DNA of 64,000 nucleotides, from positions 1-64,000 of the forward strand of contig CABIZZ010000003.1 in the NCBI GenBank assembly GCA_902363395.1. Direction: 5' to 3'. The notes under the pieces are model-generated. The model did not search any database. It saw nothing but the letters and a program-made list of their open reading frames with translations, and had not been told where the DNA came from. This DNA comes from Streptococcaceae bacterium. GTDB lineage: Bacteria; Bacillota; Bacilli; Lactobacillales; Streptococcaceae. This document shows positions 44,434 through 53,350 of the stretch, piece after piece. Numbering within the stretch: position 1 is the stretch's first letter; each line of letters opens with the position of its first letter. A program made the position numbers and the translations under genes.

Positions 44434-47085
44434 ATGGCTGATAAAAAAACTCTCTCACCTGAAGAAAAGAAACTCGCTGCTGAAAAACACGTAGACGAGT
44501 TGGTGCAAAAAGCGCTCGTAGCGCTTGAAGAAATGCGCAAATTGGATCAGGAGCAAGTCGACTACATTGTGGCGAAAGCATCTGTAGCAGCTCTTGACGC
44601 ACACGGTGAGCTCGCTCTTCACGCCTATGAAGAAACTGGTCGTGGAGTCTTTGAAGACAAGGCGACTAAGAACTTGTTCGCTTGTGAACACGTAGTAAAT
44701 AACATGCGTCATACGAAAACAGTTGGTGTCATTTCAGAAGATGACGTCACTGGTTTGACCCTTATTGCTGAGCCAGTCGGAGTTGTCTGCGGAATCACTC
44801 CTACAACCAACCCTACTTCAACAGCAATCTTTAAAGCTTTGATTTCCTTGAAGACACGGAACCCTATCGTCTTTGCCTTCCACCCATCAGCTCAAGAATC
44901 ATCTGCTCATGCGGCACAAATCGTCCGCGATGCAGCGATTAAAGCAGGAGCTCCTGAAAACTGTGTGCAATGGATTACGCAACCATCTATGGAAGCAACC
45001 AGTGCCCTGATGAACCACGAAGGAGTTGCGACTATCCTTGCGACCGGTGGTAACGCCATGGTTAAAGCAGCATACTCATGTGGGAAGCCAGCTCTTGGGG
45101 TCGGTGCCGGAAACGTTCCTGCCTATGTTGAAAAATCAGCTAACATCCGCCAAGCAGCACACGATATCGTTATGTCTAAATCATTTGACAATGGTATGGT
45201 TTGTGCGTCTGAACAAGCGGTGATCATCGATAAAGAAATCTACGATGAGTTTGTTGAAGAATTCAAATCTTACCACACTTACTTCGTTAACAAAAAAGAA
45301 AAAGCCCTTCTTGAAGAGTTCTGCTTTGGTGTGAAAGCTAACAGCAAAAACTGTGCGGGTGCGAAATTGAATGCGGACATCGTTGGGAAACCAGCAGCAT
45401 GGATCGCTGAACAAGCTGGCTTCTCAGTTCCAGAAGGAACCAATATCCTTGCGGCAGAATGTAAAGAAGTTGGCGAAAAAGAACCGTTGACTCGTGAAAA
45501 ATTGTCACCAGTCATCGCTGTCTTGAAATCTGAAAGCCGTGAAGACGGAATTAACAAAGCACGCCAAATGGTTGAATTCAACGGTCTTGGTCACTCAGCT
45601 GCCATCCATACAGCTGACGAAGAATTGACCAAAGAATTTGGTAAAGCGGTTAAAGCCATTCGTGTGATCTGCAACTCTCCTTCGACTTTCGGTGGTATCG
45701 GGGACGTTTACAATGCCTTCTTGCCATCATTGACACTTGGATGTGGTTCTTACGGACGCAACTCTGTTGGGGACAACGTTAGTGCCATCAACCTCTTGAA
45801 TATCAAAAAAGTCGGACGCCGGAGAAATAACATGCAATGGATGAAACTTCCTTCAAAAACATACTTTGAACGTGATTCAATTGAATACCTACAAAAATGT
45901 CGTGACGTTGAACGTGTCATGATCGTTACAGACCACGCTATGGTAGAGCTTGGTTTCCTTGATCGTATCATCGAACAGCTTGACCTTCGTCGCAATAAGG
46001 TAGTTTACCAAATCTTTGCTGATGTAGAACCAGATCCAGATATCACTACAGTTGAACGTGGTACTGAGATTATGCGTTCCTTCAAACCAGATACAATCAT
46101 CGCTCTTGGTGGTGGATCACCAATGGATGCTGCCAAAGTTATGTGGCTCTTCTACGAGCAACCAGAAGTGGATTTCCGTGACCTTGTACAAAAATTCATG
46201 GATATCCGTAAACGTGCCTTCAAATTCCCATTGCTTGGTAAGAAGACTAAATTCATTGCGATCCCAACTACATCTGGTACAGGATCTGAAGTAACGCCAT
46301 TTGCCGTTATCTCTGATAAAGCAAACAACCGTAAATACCCAATCGCTGACTACTCATTGACACCAACTGTGGCAATCGTAGACCCTGCTTTGGTATTGAC
46401 AATTCCAGGATCTGTTGCAGCGGACACTGGTATGGACGTCTTGACTCATGCGACTGAAGCTTACGTATCTCAAATGGCCAGTGACTACACAGATGGTCTT
46501 GCTCTTCAAGCCATCAAACTTGTCTTCGAAAACTTGGAAAGCTCAGTGAAGAACGCGGACTTCCATTCACGCGAAAAGATGCACAATGCGTCAACCATCG
46601 CAGGTATGGCCTTCGCCAATGCCTTCCTCGGTATTTCTCACTCAATGGCCCACAAGATTGGTGCGCAATTCCACACAATTCACGGACGCACCAATGCGAT
46701 CTTGCTTCCATACGTTATCCGTTACAACGGTACACGTCCGGCTAAGACAGCGACATGGCCTAAGTACAACTACTACCGTGCAGATGAGAAATATCAAGAC
46801 ATCGCTCGTATGTTAGGACTTCCATGCTCTACGCCAGAAGAAGCAGTTGAAGCTTACGCAAAAGCTGTTTACGAACTTGGTGAACGCGTAGGAATCCAAA
46901 TGAACTTTAAAGCACAAGGAATCGATGAAAAAGAATGGAAGAAACATTCTCGCGAATTGGCCTTCCTTGCTTACGAAGATCAATGTTCACCGGCTAACCC
47001 ACGTCTTCCAATGGTAGACCATATGCAAGAAATCATCGAAGATGCATACTATGGTTACAAAGAACGTCCAGGACGTCGTAAATAA
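44434..47085 (+). CDS. adhE: bifunctional acetaldehyde-CoA/alcohol dehydrogenase
   Basis: Reduces acetyl-CoA to acetaldehyde and then ethanol, regenerating NAD+ in fermentation. It has 883 residues. The N-terminal aldehyde dehydrogenase domain has the catalytic Cys in GMVCASEQ; the C-terminal iron alcohol dehydrogenase domain has GGGSPMDAAK and metal His residues in HSMAHKIG and FHTIHG. ATG 44434 follows GGAGG; an upstream in-frame ATG at 44362 has no such site. Two Rex sites and a cre site indicate redox and carbon control. Confidence 0.97.
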   Translation: MADKKTLSPEEKKLAAEKHVDELVQKALVALEEMRKLDQEQVDYIVAKASVAALDAHGELALHAYEETGRGVFEDKATKNLFACEHVVNNMRHTKTVGVISEDDVTGLTLIAEPVGVVCGITPTTNPTSTAIFKALISLKTRNPIVFAFHPSAQESSAHAAQIVRDAAIKAGAPENCVQWITQPSMEATSALMNHEGVATILATGGNAMVKAAYSCGKPALGVGAGNVPAYVEKSANIRQAAHDIVMSKSFDNGMVCASEQAVIIDKEIYDEFVEEFKSYHTYFVNKKEKALLEEFCFGVKANSKNCAGAKLNADIVGKPAAWIAEQAGFSVPEGTNILAAECKEVGEKEPLTREKLSPVIAVLKSESREDGINKARQMVEFNGLGHSAAIHTADEELTKEFGKAVKAIRVICNSPSTFGGIGDVYNAFLPSLTLGCGSYGRNSVGDNVSAINLLNIKKVGRRRNNMQWMKLPSKTYFERDSIEYLQKCRDVERVMIVTDHAMVELGFLDRIIEQLDLRRNKVVYQIFADVEPDPDITTVERGTEIMRSFKPDTIIALGGGSPMDAAKVMWLFYEQPEVDFRDLVQKFMDIRKRAFKFPLLGKKTKFIAIPTTSGTGSEVTPFAVISDKANNRKYPIADYSLTPTVAIVDPALVLTIPGSVAADTGMDVLTHATEAYVSQMASDYTDGLALQAIKLVFENLESSVKNADFHSREKMHNASTIAGMAFANAFLGISHSMAHKIGAQFHTIHGRTNAILLPYVIRYNGTRPAKTATWPKYNYYRADEKYQDIARMLGLPCSTPEEAVEAYAKAVYELGERVGIQMNFKAQGIDEKEWKKHSRELAFLAYEDQCSPANPRLPMVDHMQEIIEDAYYGYKERPGRRK

Positions 47086-47116
47086 GGCGCTAGAGAACAA
47101 CTGATGTTTATCAGCT

Positions 47117-47146
47117 ATCCCTCGCTCAAAAGAGCGGGGGATTTTT
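47117..47146 (+). terminator. terminator of adhE
   Basis: Eleven-bp stem ATCCCTCGCTC/GAGCGGGGGAT with AAAA loop and TTTTT. Confidence 0.85.
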
Positions 47147-47399
47147 GATGGCCTTTTCAAGTTTCAATAGAAGAAAGGGAGCAGAGGGCTTGCTCGTCTT
47201 TTTTGCTTTTTAGGTCTCAGAATCGCTTTTTCGTGAAAAATTAGATTTTTTTCCGAAATTGTGTTATTTTTATAGCATTTCAAGCTAATTTATGTTACCC
47301 TATAGTGTGTGAATCTGCTTGTGCTGAAGGGCTAGGATAGCTTTTCAGTTATAGGCAAAAAAATAAAACGAAAGAAATCAGGAAAGGAGGCCATCTCAA
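47147..47399. other. gap between adhE and the small helical-protein cluster
   Basis: Holds a weak hairpin GAGCA/TGCTC (47179-47195) followed by T-rich sequence and a possible -10 TATAGT at 47301-47306. No gene or known RNA recognised. Confidence 0.5.
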
Positions 47400-47948
47400 A
47401 TGGAGTTAGAAGGTGAAGTGCAAGATCAGGCACAGAAAATTATTGAAATGCCCCAAAGAGATCGGGCAACGTCCGCTTCAGAAAATCATCCATCATCTGC
47501 TTCGGTGGTCTCCATGTATGGGCAGGAAAGGCCAAGTATTCCGAGTCTCCATCAGCAACTAGCAGGCGCGTCTGGTACCCAGACCATTCAATTGCGGGAG
47601 GAATTGGTGCTGGCAGTCGCACAGAGTGCTTTAGCGCAAGCAACTGTGTTTGAGACTGAGCTCAAGGGCAAGCTGGAAGAGGCCAAGGAAGCGGTTTTCT
47701 CTAAGGTCACCGAGGTGTCTCAAATAGCCCACGGGATGGCCCAATTTTTAACAGATGCAGAAGTGGAGCAACTATTAGGAGAGTTCTCTATGGATGCTTG
47801 TTGGGACCAAGCGGTAGAGGCGGAAAACCTTGCCCAAGCAAAGGCCTACTCGACACGTTTGTCAGATTTGGCAGGCCAGCTAGAGGCTGCATCCGCCCAA
47901 TTAGTCGACTTGGACAAGGGGCAAGCCGTGGCAATTGATTTTTCATAA
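47400..47948 (+). CDS. hypothetical protein, 182 residues, helical C-terminal part
   Basis: First of three small genes. An AAAGGAGG site precedes the ATG. The N-terminal 60 residues are polar and Ser/Gln/Pro-rich, probably disordered; residues 65-175 are Ala/Glu/Leu-rich and predicted helical. No signal peptide or membrane helix. Family not recognised. Clustered with two other helical proteins and ending 13 bases before the next start. Confidence 0.7.
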   Translation: MELEGEVQDQAQKIIEMPQRDRATSASENHPSSASVVSMYGQERPSIPSLHQQLAGASGTQTIQLREELVLAVAQSALAQATVFETELKGKLEEAKEAVFSKVTEVSQIAHGMAQFLTDAEVEQLLGEFSMDACWDQAVEAENLAQAKAYSTRLSDLAGQLEAASAQLVDLDKGQAVAIDFS

Positions 47949-47961
47949 GTAGGAGAAAAAG

Positions 47962-48267
47962 ATGTTAGAGATCCTGGGAGAGGACAGAGAACGCATTGAG
48001 GAGCTCCATCGAGAGATTAAAAAGGAGCAAGAGCGAATTGCAATTCGGAGTTTGATTGCTACGCAAAAAGCCTTGATGATGTTGGAAGGGATGAGTTTGC
48101 AGGTAACTTTGAGCGGTCAATCAGAAAAGATGCGCTCTTTTGCTACAACAACCCTAGTTAGTGATTTGAAAGATGGATTTACAGGAGGAGCAGCGGACGC
48201 GGCAGAAGCAGCACTGAAATCAGTGAAGAAGCCCATTCTATTGAGTCCGATCAAAGGAGGTATGTGA
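47962..48267 (+). CDS. hypothetical protein, 101 residues
   Basis: N-terminal helix rich in Glu/Arg/Lys (about 5-45), then a polar segment and a glycine/alanine-rich stretch GFTGGAADAAEAAL, ending ILLSPIKGGM. TAGGAG site upstream. Not recognised. Its stop overlaps the next start by one base. Confidence 0.68.
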   Translation: MLEILGEDRERIEELHREIKKEQERIAIRSLIATQKALMMLEGMSLQVTLSGQSEKMRSFATTTLVSDLKDGFTGGAADAAEAALKSVKKPILLSPIKGGM

Positions 48268-48590
48268 TGTACCATTCAGGAAATAGTGAATTAGAGCAAC
48301 TAGAAGATCGACATCACCGCTTCAACCAGAAGATTAGTGAGCTGGAGTGGGATTATGCGGATATGCGCATGGATGTTCGGCAACATACAGAAAATTTAGT
48401 AGACTGGTTGAGTGCTCTGCACTTTCAAGCCCCGAGTGCGGAGGCCCAAAGTGGCTTGGAGCGCTTGTTTGCCTTGCAAGAAGAATTTGAGGCAGAACTC
48501 AAGCGCTATGAAGAGCGCTTGGAAGAAGAGCGAGAACGCGAGCAGCAAGAGTATTACAGACAGCGCCAACAATTAGAACAAGGTGATTAA
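48267..48590 (+). CDS. hypothetical coiled-coil protein, 107 residues (DUF3958-like?)
   Basis: Almost entirely charged coiled coil with a short WLSALHFQ centre and an EEEREREQQEYYRQRQQ tail. The ATG after AAAGGAGG is preferred to the GTG three bases before. The shape resembles DUF3958 partners of type VII secretion LXG effectors, but no LXG toxin or Ess gene is nearby. That link is weak and only by resemblance. The downstream terminator overlaps the stop. Confidence 0.65.
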   Translation: MYHSGNSELEQLEDRHHRFNQKISELEWDYADMRMDVRQHTENLVDWLSALHFQAPSAEAQSGLERLFALQEEFEAELKRYEERLEEEREREQQEYYRQRQQLEQGD

Positions 48591-48630
48591 AACATTCCTC
48601 TGGTAGAGATAAGGGGAATGTTTTATTTTG
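48589..48630 (+). terminator. terminator after the helical-protein cluster
   Basis: Twelve-bp stem AAAACATTCCTC/GGGGAATGTTTT and a TTATTTT tail; the stem begins in the stop codon. Confidence 0.75.
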
Positions 48631-48665
48631 TTCAAAAAAACTTTTAAAAATGTGCTCACAACATA

Positions 48666-48694
48666 TTGTAAGCGCTTGCTTTATATGTTATAAT
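48666..48694 (+). promoter_or_regulatory. promoter of the zinc alcohol dehydrogenase with embedded cre
   Basis: TTGTAA, 17-base spacer, extended -10 TG-T-TATAAT. The cre-like TGTAAGCGCTTGCT (48667-48680) spans the -35 and spacer, fitting CcpA repression. Confidence 0.7.
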
Positions 48695-48753
48695 ACTCAC
48701 AAAGTAAAACTACAATAAAATGGTTTGATAAAACAACAAAAAAGGAGTCGCTT

Positions 48754-49806
48754 ATGAAAGCGGCAACCTATGTATCCGCAGGAAATCTTCAGTTGATCGA
48801 TCAGCCAAAACCAGCCTTCAAGAAACCGACTGATGCGATTGCAAGTTTGGTCAAAACGACCATTTGTGGAACAGACCTCCATATTTTAGGAGGAGATGTT
48901 CCAGCTTGTAAAGAAGGAACGATTCTCGGTCACGAAGGAATTGGGATTGTCGAAGAAGTCGGTGATGCGGTTACGAACTTTAAGGTGGGAGATAAGGTTA
49001 TCATCTCTTGTGTGACAACTTGTAACACGTGCTACTACTGTAAACGTGGCTTACCATCTCACTGTGAAGACGGTGGTTGGATTCTCGGTCACTTGATCAA
49101 TGGTACCCAAGCAGAGTATGTCCATATCCCTCACGCAGACGGTAGTCTCTATCATGCACCTGCCTCTGTTGATGATGAAGCCCTTGTTATGCTCTCAGAC
49201 ATTCTTCCAACTTCCTATGAAATTGGGGTTCTCCCATCTCATGTGAAACCTGGGGACAACGTTTGTATCGTTGGTGCAGGGCCAATCGGTTTAGCAGCTC
49301 TCTTAACCGTACAATTCTTCTCACCAGCTACGATTATCATGGTGGACTTGTCTGAATCTCGTCTGGAAGCTTCTAAGAAGTTTGGAGCAACTCATACCAT
49401 CTGCTCCAGTGATATCGCTGAAATCAAGGCCTTTATCAATGAAGTGACCGATGGTCGTGGTGTTGACATCTCTATGGAATGTGTGGGCTATCCAGCAACC
49501 TTTGATGTCTGCCAAAATATTATCTCTGTCGGCGGTCATATTGCCAACGTCGGAGTGCATGGGAAGCCAGTTAGCTTCAATCTTGATGACCTTTGGATCA
49601 AGAACATTACGCTCAATACAGGTTTGGTTAACGCCAATACAACTGAAATGCTTCTTAATGTATTGAAATCTGGTAAGATTGATGCGACGAAGTTGGTGAC
49701 CCACCACTTCAAACTTTCAGAGGCGGAGAAGGCATACGAAATCTTCAAACATGCTGGAGAAAACAATGCCTTGAAAGTCATTATCGATAATGACATTAGT
49801 CAATGA
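48754..49806 (+). CDS. zinc-dependent alcohol dehydrogenase
   Basis: 350-residue MDR-family enzyme. The catalytic zinc ligands are the Cys in TTICGTDLH and the His-Glu in GHEGIG; the structural zinc Cys cluster is TCNTCYYCKRGLPSHC. Rossmann motif VGAGPIGLAAL. AAAGGAG site upstream. Probably an ethanol/aldehyde enzyme under carbon catabolite control; the exact substrate is not readable. Confidence 0.9.
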   Translation: MKAATYVSAGNLQLIDQPKPAFKKPTDAIASLVKTTICGTDLHILGGDVPACKEGTILGHEGIGIVEEVGDAVTNFKVGDKVIISCVTTCNTCYYCKRGLPSHCEDGGWILGHLINGTQAEYVHIPHADGSLYHAPASVDDEALVMLSDILPTSYEIGVLPSHVKPGDNVCIVGAGPIGLAALLTVQFFSPATIIMVDLSESRLEASKKFGATHTICSSDIAEIKAFINEVTDGRGVDISMECVGYPATFDVCQNIISVGGHIANVGVHGKPVSFNLDDLWIKNITLNTGLVNANTTEMLLNVLKSGKIDATKLVTHHFKLSEAEKAYEIFKHAGENNALKVIIDNDISQ

Positions 49807-49840
49807 AGTGTTAGCTAATTTTTGTTCATAGTTTTTTTAG

Positions 49841-49870
49841 TAGGGCCAGAGATATTCTGGTCCTATTTTC
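49841..49870 (+). terminator. terminator of the alcohol dehydrogenase gene
   Basis: Ten-bp stem TAGGGCCAGA/TCTGGTCCTA with loop GATAT, then TTTTC. Confidence 0.7.
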
Positions 49871-49893
49871 AGTTCCAGCTAACCGATTTCTCC

Positions 49894-49921
49894 TTGCAAA
49901 AAAATTTCTTTGTCATATAAT
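49894..49921 (+). promoter_or_regulatory. promoter of the small membrane protein gene
   Basis: TTGCAA, 16-base spacer, TATAAT. Confidence 0.6.
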
Positions 49922-49964
49922 ATAAGTGTAGAAAACGATTATATGGATAGAAAGGTGTGATCTT

Positions 49965-50351
49965 ATGAAGGGCTTTCGTTACCATCGTGAATTCTGGTTG
50001 GACTTTCATTTCTGGATCTTGGTCTTGCTTTTAGCGGCTGTAGCTTTGACGATGCGGGCTCCGCTTTCGGTAGTTAGCCTCGCTTATCTTGCTTTTGTTG
50101 GGATTTTGATTCTGTTGCAGGTCTTTCAACCGCCTGTATCGACACGGAAGTACACGGAGGGTAGCTACCATTTCAATTGGACCTTCTATCGGGATATCAG
50201 ACTCTATATCGATCTCTTTTTATTAGCAGGTCTCTTGGCAGGCCCAATTGCGTCATCGGATATGGCCTATTGGATCTTGCTTGGAGCTGTAGTTGGCTCT
50301 ATCGGCTTTGTATTTGTCGTAAAGGAAAAAGCGACTCAAAAGATGGCCTAG
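49965..50351 (+). CDS. hypothetical membrane protein, 128 residues
   Basis: Four hydrophobic segments in two pairs (about 15-33, 36-56, 83-97, 100-118) separated by a polar loop with STRKYTEGSYHFNWTFYRD. AAAGGTG site upstream; own promoter and terminator. Family not recognised. Confidence 0.72.
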   Translation: MKGFRYHREFWLDFHFWILVLLLAAVALTMRAPLSVVSLAYLAFVGILILLQVFQPPVSTRKYTEGSYHFNWTFYRDIRLYIDLFLLAGLLAGPIASSDMAYWILLGAVVGSIGFVFVVKEKATQKMA

Positions 50352-50368
50352 TGAATCCTCACCATGTC

Positions 50369-50405
50369 GATCTCTGAAACTAGTTTCAGAGATCTTTTTA
50401 TTTTT
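50369..50405 (+). terminator. terminator of the membrane protein gene
   Basis: Perfect stem GATCTCTGAAAC/GTTTCAGAGATC, then TTTTTATTTTT. Confidence 0.85.
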
Positions 50406-50444
50406 CCCAAAATGCGAAACTATAATCCAATTGCAAGAATAATG

Positions 50445-50473
50445 TTGTAAGCGCTTTAAAAATGGATTATAAT
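50445..50473 (+). promoter_or_regulatory. nan operon promoter with embedded cre
   Basis: TTGTAA, 17-base spacer, TATAAT. The cre-like TGTAAGCGCTTTAA overlaps -35 and spacer, the same design as the promoter at 48666. Confidence 0.7.
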
Positions 50474-50520
50474 CAATTTACAAGTACTCGAGTTGCCTTA
50501 TTATCAAAGGAGAAGGAGTT

Positions 50521-51219
50521 ATGTCAAAGATTACAAAAGATGAATTGATCCAGCAAATCAAAGATGGCATCATTGTTTCTTGTCAGGCTCTCCCTCACGA
50601 ACCGCTCTATACAGAAACTGGAGGAGTCATTCCTCTCTTGGTTAAAGCGGCTGAGCAAGGTGGAGCTGTCGGGATCCGAGCCAATAGTGTCCGGGATATC
50701 AAGGAAATCAAGGAAGTGACCAAGTTACCGATCATTGGGATTATCAAGCGTGACTACCCACCGGAAGAACCCTTTATCACGGCTACCATGAAAGAAGTTG
50801 ATGAATTAGCAGCATTGGATATCGCGGTCATTGCTCTGGATTGTACCAAACGTCCCCGTCATGATGGTCTTTCGATTAGTGACTTTATCCATCAAGTCAA
50901 AGAAAAATATCCCGATCAGCTGCTCATGGCCGATATCTCGACCTTGGAAGAAGGATTGACAGCTGTCGAAGCGGGAGTAGACTTTGTAGGAACGACCTTA
51001 TCTGGCTATACAGACTACAGTCCGAAGGTTGATGGGCCAGATTTTGAACTGATCCATAGCCTCTGTCAAGCAGGAGTGGATGTCATCGCAGAAGGCAAGA
51101 TCCACTCTCCTGATCAGGCCAAGAAAATCCATGATCTCGGGGTTCGCGGCATCGTCGTAGGTGGTGCTATTACCCGACCAAAAGAGATCACCGAGCGCTT
51201 TGTCGTAGCCTTAAAATGA
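50521..51219 (+). CDS. nanE: N-acetylmannosamine-6-phosphate 2-epimerase
   Basis: Converts ManNAc-6-P to GlcNAc-6-P in sialic acid breakdown. It has 232 residues, a TIM barrel. Motifs: [18 protein letters not shown], and the C-terminal phosphate-binding [21 protein letters not shown] site upstream. First gene of the sialic acid operon. Confidence 0.95.
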   Translation: MSKITKDELIQQIKDGIIVSCQALPHEPLYTETGGVIPLLVKAAEQGGAVGIRANSVRDIKEIKEVTKLPIIGIIKRDYPPEEPFITATMKEVDELAALDIAVIALDCTKRPRHDGLSISDFIHQVKEKYPDQLLMADISTLEEGLTAVEAGVDFVGTTLSGYTDYSPKVDGPDFELIHSLCQAGVDVIAEGKIHSPDQAKKIHDLGVRGIVVGGAITRPKEITERFVVALK

Positions 51220-51308
51220 GAAAACAAAACAGTAGATTGAAGGAGGAGGAGACCCAATAGAGACTAGTCGAATTCATTTAATGAGAATGTTTCAGTGAAG
51301 GGATAACG

Positions 51309-51392
51309 ATGAAGATTTCAAGAAGGAAGTCATATTTGCTTAACTTTCTGCAACATAAATCTAGTGTAAAAGGAGAAATAGATGATATTTGA
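51309..51392 (+). CDS. possible small open frame, 27 residues
   Basis: Basic peptide starting MKISRRKSY, ending inside the next gene, preceded by GAAGGG. No homology recognised. It may be chance, or a leader peptide for the YhcH gene. Confidence 0.2.
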   Translation: MKISRRKSYLLNFLQHKSSVKGEIDDI

Positions 51393-51834
51393 TGATTTAA
51401 CAAACATAAAATTGTACAAAGGGATTCATCCTAATCTGGATCAAGCGATTGATTTTCTCTATGAACACCGGAAAGATTCTTTTGAGCTAGGGAGATATGA
51501 TATCGACGGTGACAAGGTCTTTCTTGTTGTTCAAGAAAACATCCTTAACAAAGATGAAAATGATCGCTTTGAACATCATCGCCGTTATGCCGACCTTCAT
51601 TTATTAGTTGAAGGGCATGAATTCTCTAGCTACGGTTCCCGTATCCTAGATGAAGCTATTCCATTCGATGAAGCAAGTGATATTGGCTTTGTTCATTGTG
51701 AGAAATTCTATCCACTTCATTTGGGTTATCATAATTTTGCAGTCTTCTTCCCTGGGGAACCTCACCAACCAAATGGTTATTCAGGTCAGGAAGAAACAGT
51801 CAGAAAATATTTATTCAAAATTGCGATTGATTAG
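51382..51834 (+). CDS. YhcH/NanQ-family protein (sialic acid anomerase-like)
   Basis: 150 residues of the YhcH/YjgK/YiaL family, a cupin-type barrel. The conserved HHRRYADLHLLVEG and FPGEPHQPNGY elements carry the metal-binding His/Glu set. In E. coli NanQ speeds anomer conversion of free sialic acid; the same role fits here. AAAGGAG site upstream. Confidence 0.88.
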   Translation: MIFDDLTNIKLYKGIHPNLDQAIDFLYEHRKDSFELGRYDIDGDKVFLVVQENILNKDENDRFEHHRRYADLHLLVEGHEFSSYGSRILDEAIPFDEASDIGFVHCEKFYPLHLGYHNFAVFFPGEPHQPNGYSGQEETVRKYLFKIAID

Positions 51835-51947
51835 ATGTCTTAAATAGAAAATGGAGGAGATAGGCAATATAGTTAGTTTTTTCGGAGAAGTTAAGTCTTC
51901 AAAGCGCTGATTACATATTTTGTATTTAAAACAGAAAGAGGAAAACA

Positions 51948-53297
51948 ATGAAAAATAGTAAGAAAATTCTTTTCGCTTTGGTTCTCGCGTTATTCGCCTT
52001 GTTTGTCACTGCATGTTCATCTTCAAAAAATGATGCAGAAGGAAGTAATAAATCTGGAGAATTATCTGGTGAAATTGTAATGTGGCATTCATTTACTCAG
52101 GGACCTCGGTTAGAAAGTATTCAAAAATCAGCTGATGAGTTCATGAAGAAGCATCCAAAGGTTAAAATCAAGATTGAGACATTTTCATGGAATGACTTCT
52201 ATACAAAATGGACGACTGGATTAGCAAATGGTAATGTTCCAGATATTAGTACAGCTTTGCCAAACCAAGTTATGGAAATGGTGAATTCAGATGCTTTGGT
52301 TCCATTGAATGATACTATTAAGACAATTGGAGAAGACAAATTTAATAAAACAGCATTAGATGAAGCGAAGGTTGATGGCAATTTTTATTCCGTGCCTTTG
52401 TACTCACATGCTCAAGTTATGTGGGTTCGCACTGATTTATTGAAACAATATAATATTGAAGTTCCAAAAACATGGGATCAGTTGTATGAAGCTTCTAAAA
52501 AATTAAAAGAAAATGGAGTTTATGGATTGTCTGTTCCTTTCGGGACAAATGATATGATGGGGACACGCTTCTTGAATTTCTATGTACGAAGTGGCGGTGG
52601 TAGCCTGTTGACTAAAGATTTGAAAGCTAACTTGACAAGCAAACTGGCTCAAGATGGAATTAAATATTGGGTGAAGATGTACAAAGAATTTTCTCCGAAA
52701 GACTCATTGAACTTTAATGTCTTGCAGCAAGCTACTTTGTTCTATCAAGGAAAGACAGCATTTGACTTTAACTCAGGCTTCCATGTAGGTGGTATTCAAG
52801 CAAATAGCCCTCAATTGATTGATGCGATTGACGCCTACCCTATTCCAAAAATAAAAGAATCAGATAAAGATTATGGTATTGAAACTTCTAATATTCCATT
52901 GGTAGTTTGGAAGAATTCCAAACATCCAGAAGTAGCGAAAGCATTCTTAGAATCTTTGTATGAAAAGAAAGATTATATTAGCTTCTTAGATTCAACTCCT
53001 GTTGGAATGTTGCCTGCCATCAAAGGAATTAGTGATGATCCAGCCTATAAAGATAATGACATCCGCAAGAAATTCCAACATGCAGAAGAAGTTATTACAA
53101 AAGCAGCGGAAAAAGGTACAGCTATTGGATATGAAAATGGTCCAAGTGTTCAAGCTGGAATGTTAACAAACCAACATATCATTGAACAAATGTTCCAAGA
53201 TATTATTACAAATGGTAAAGATCCAATGGAGGCTGCTAAGGATGCAGAAAAACAATTGAACGATTTATTCGAAACTGTAGCAGTTGATGTTAAATAA
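51948..53297 (+). CDS. satA: sialic acid ABC transporter substrate-binding lipoprotein
   Basis: 449 residues, carbohydrate-type extracellular solute-binding protein. Signal peptide with lipobox VTAC; lipidated Cys at 23. The two-lobed family core contains GEIVMWHSFTQGP. Substrate inferred from the flanking nan genes and from SatA in S. pneumoniae. A perfect hairpin follows, which would make it more abundant than the permeases. Confidence 0.9.
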   Translation: MKNSKKILFALVLALFALFVTACSSSKNDAEGSNKSGELSGEIVMWHSFTQGPRLESIQKSADEFMKKHPKVKIKIETFSWNDFYTKWTTGLANGNVPDISTALPNQVMEMVNSDALVPLNDTIKTIGEDKFNKTALDEAKVDGNFYSVPLYSHAQVMWVRTDLLKQYNIEVPKTWDQLYEASKKLKENGVYGLSVPFGTNDMMGTRFLNFYVRSGGGSLLTKDLKANLTSKLAQDGIKYWVKMYKEFSPKDSLNFNVLQQATLFYQGKTAFDFNSGFHVGGIQANSPQLIDAIDAYPIPKIKESDKDYGIETSNIPLVVWKNSKHPEVAKAFLESLYEKKDYISFLDSTPVGMLPAIKGISDDPAYKDNDIRKKFQHAEEVITKAAEKGTAIGYENGPSVQAGMLTNQHIIEQMFQDIITNGKDPMEAAKDAEKQLNDLFETVAVDVK

Positions 53298-53303
53298 TAA
53301 TAG

Positions 53304-53334
53304 CAGAGGCTACAATAATGTAGCCTCTGTTTTT
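53304..53334 (+). terminator. intra-operon attenuating terminator after satA
   Basis: Perfect 11-bp stem CAGAGGCTACA/TGTAGCCTCTG with ATAA loop and TTTTT. No new promoter is seen before satB, so partial read-through is expected. Confidence 0.8.
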
Positions 53335-53350
53335 AGAGAGGAAAAAGCAT

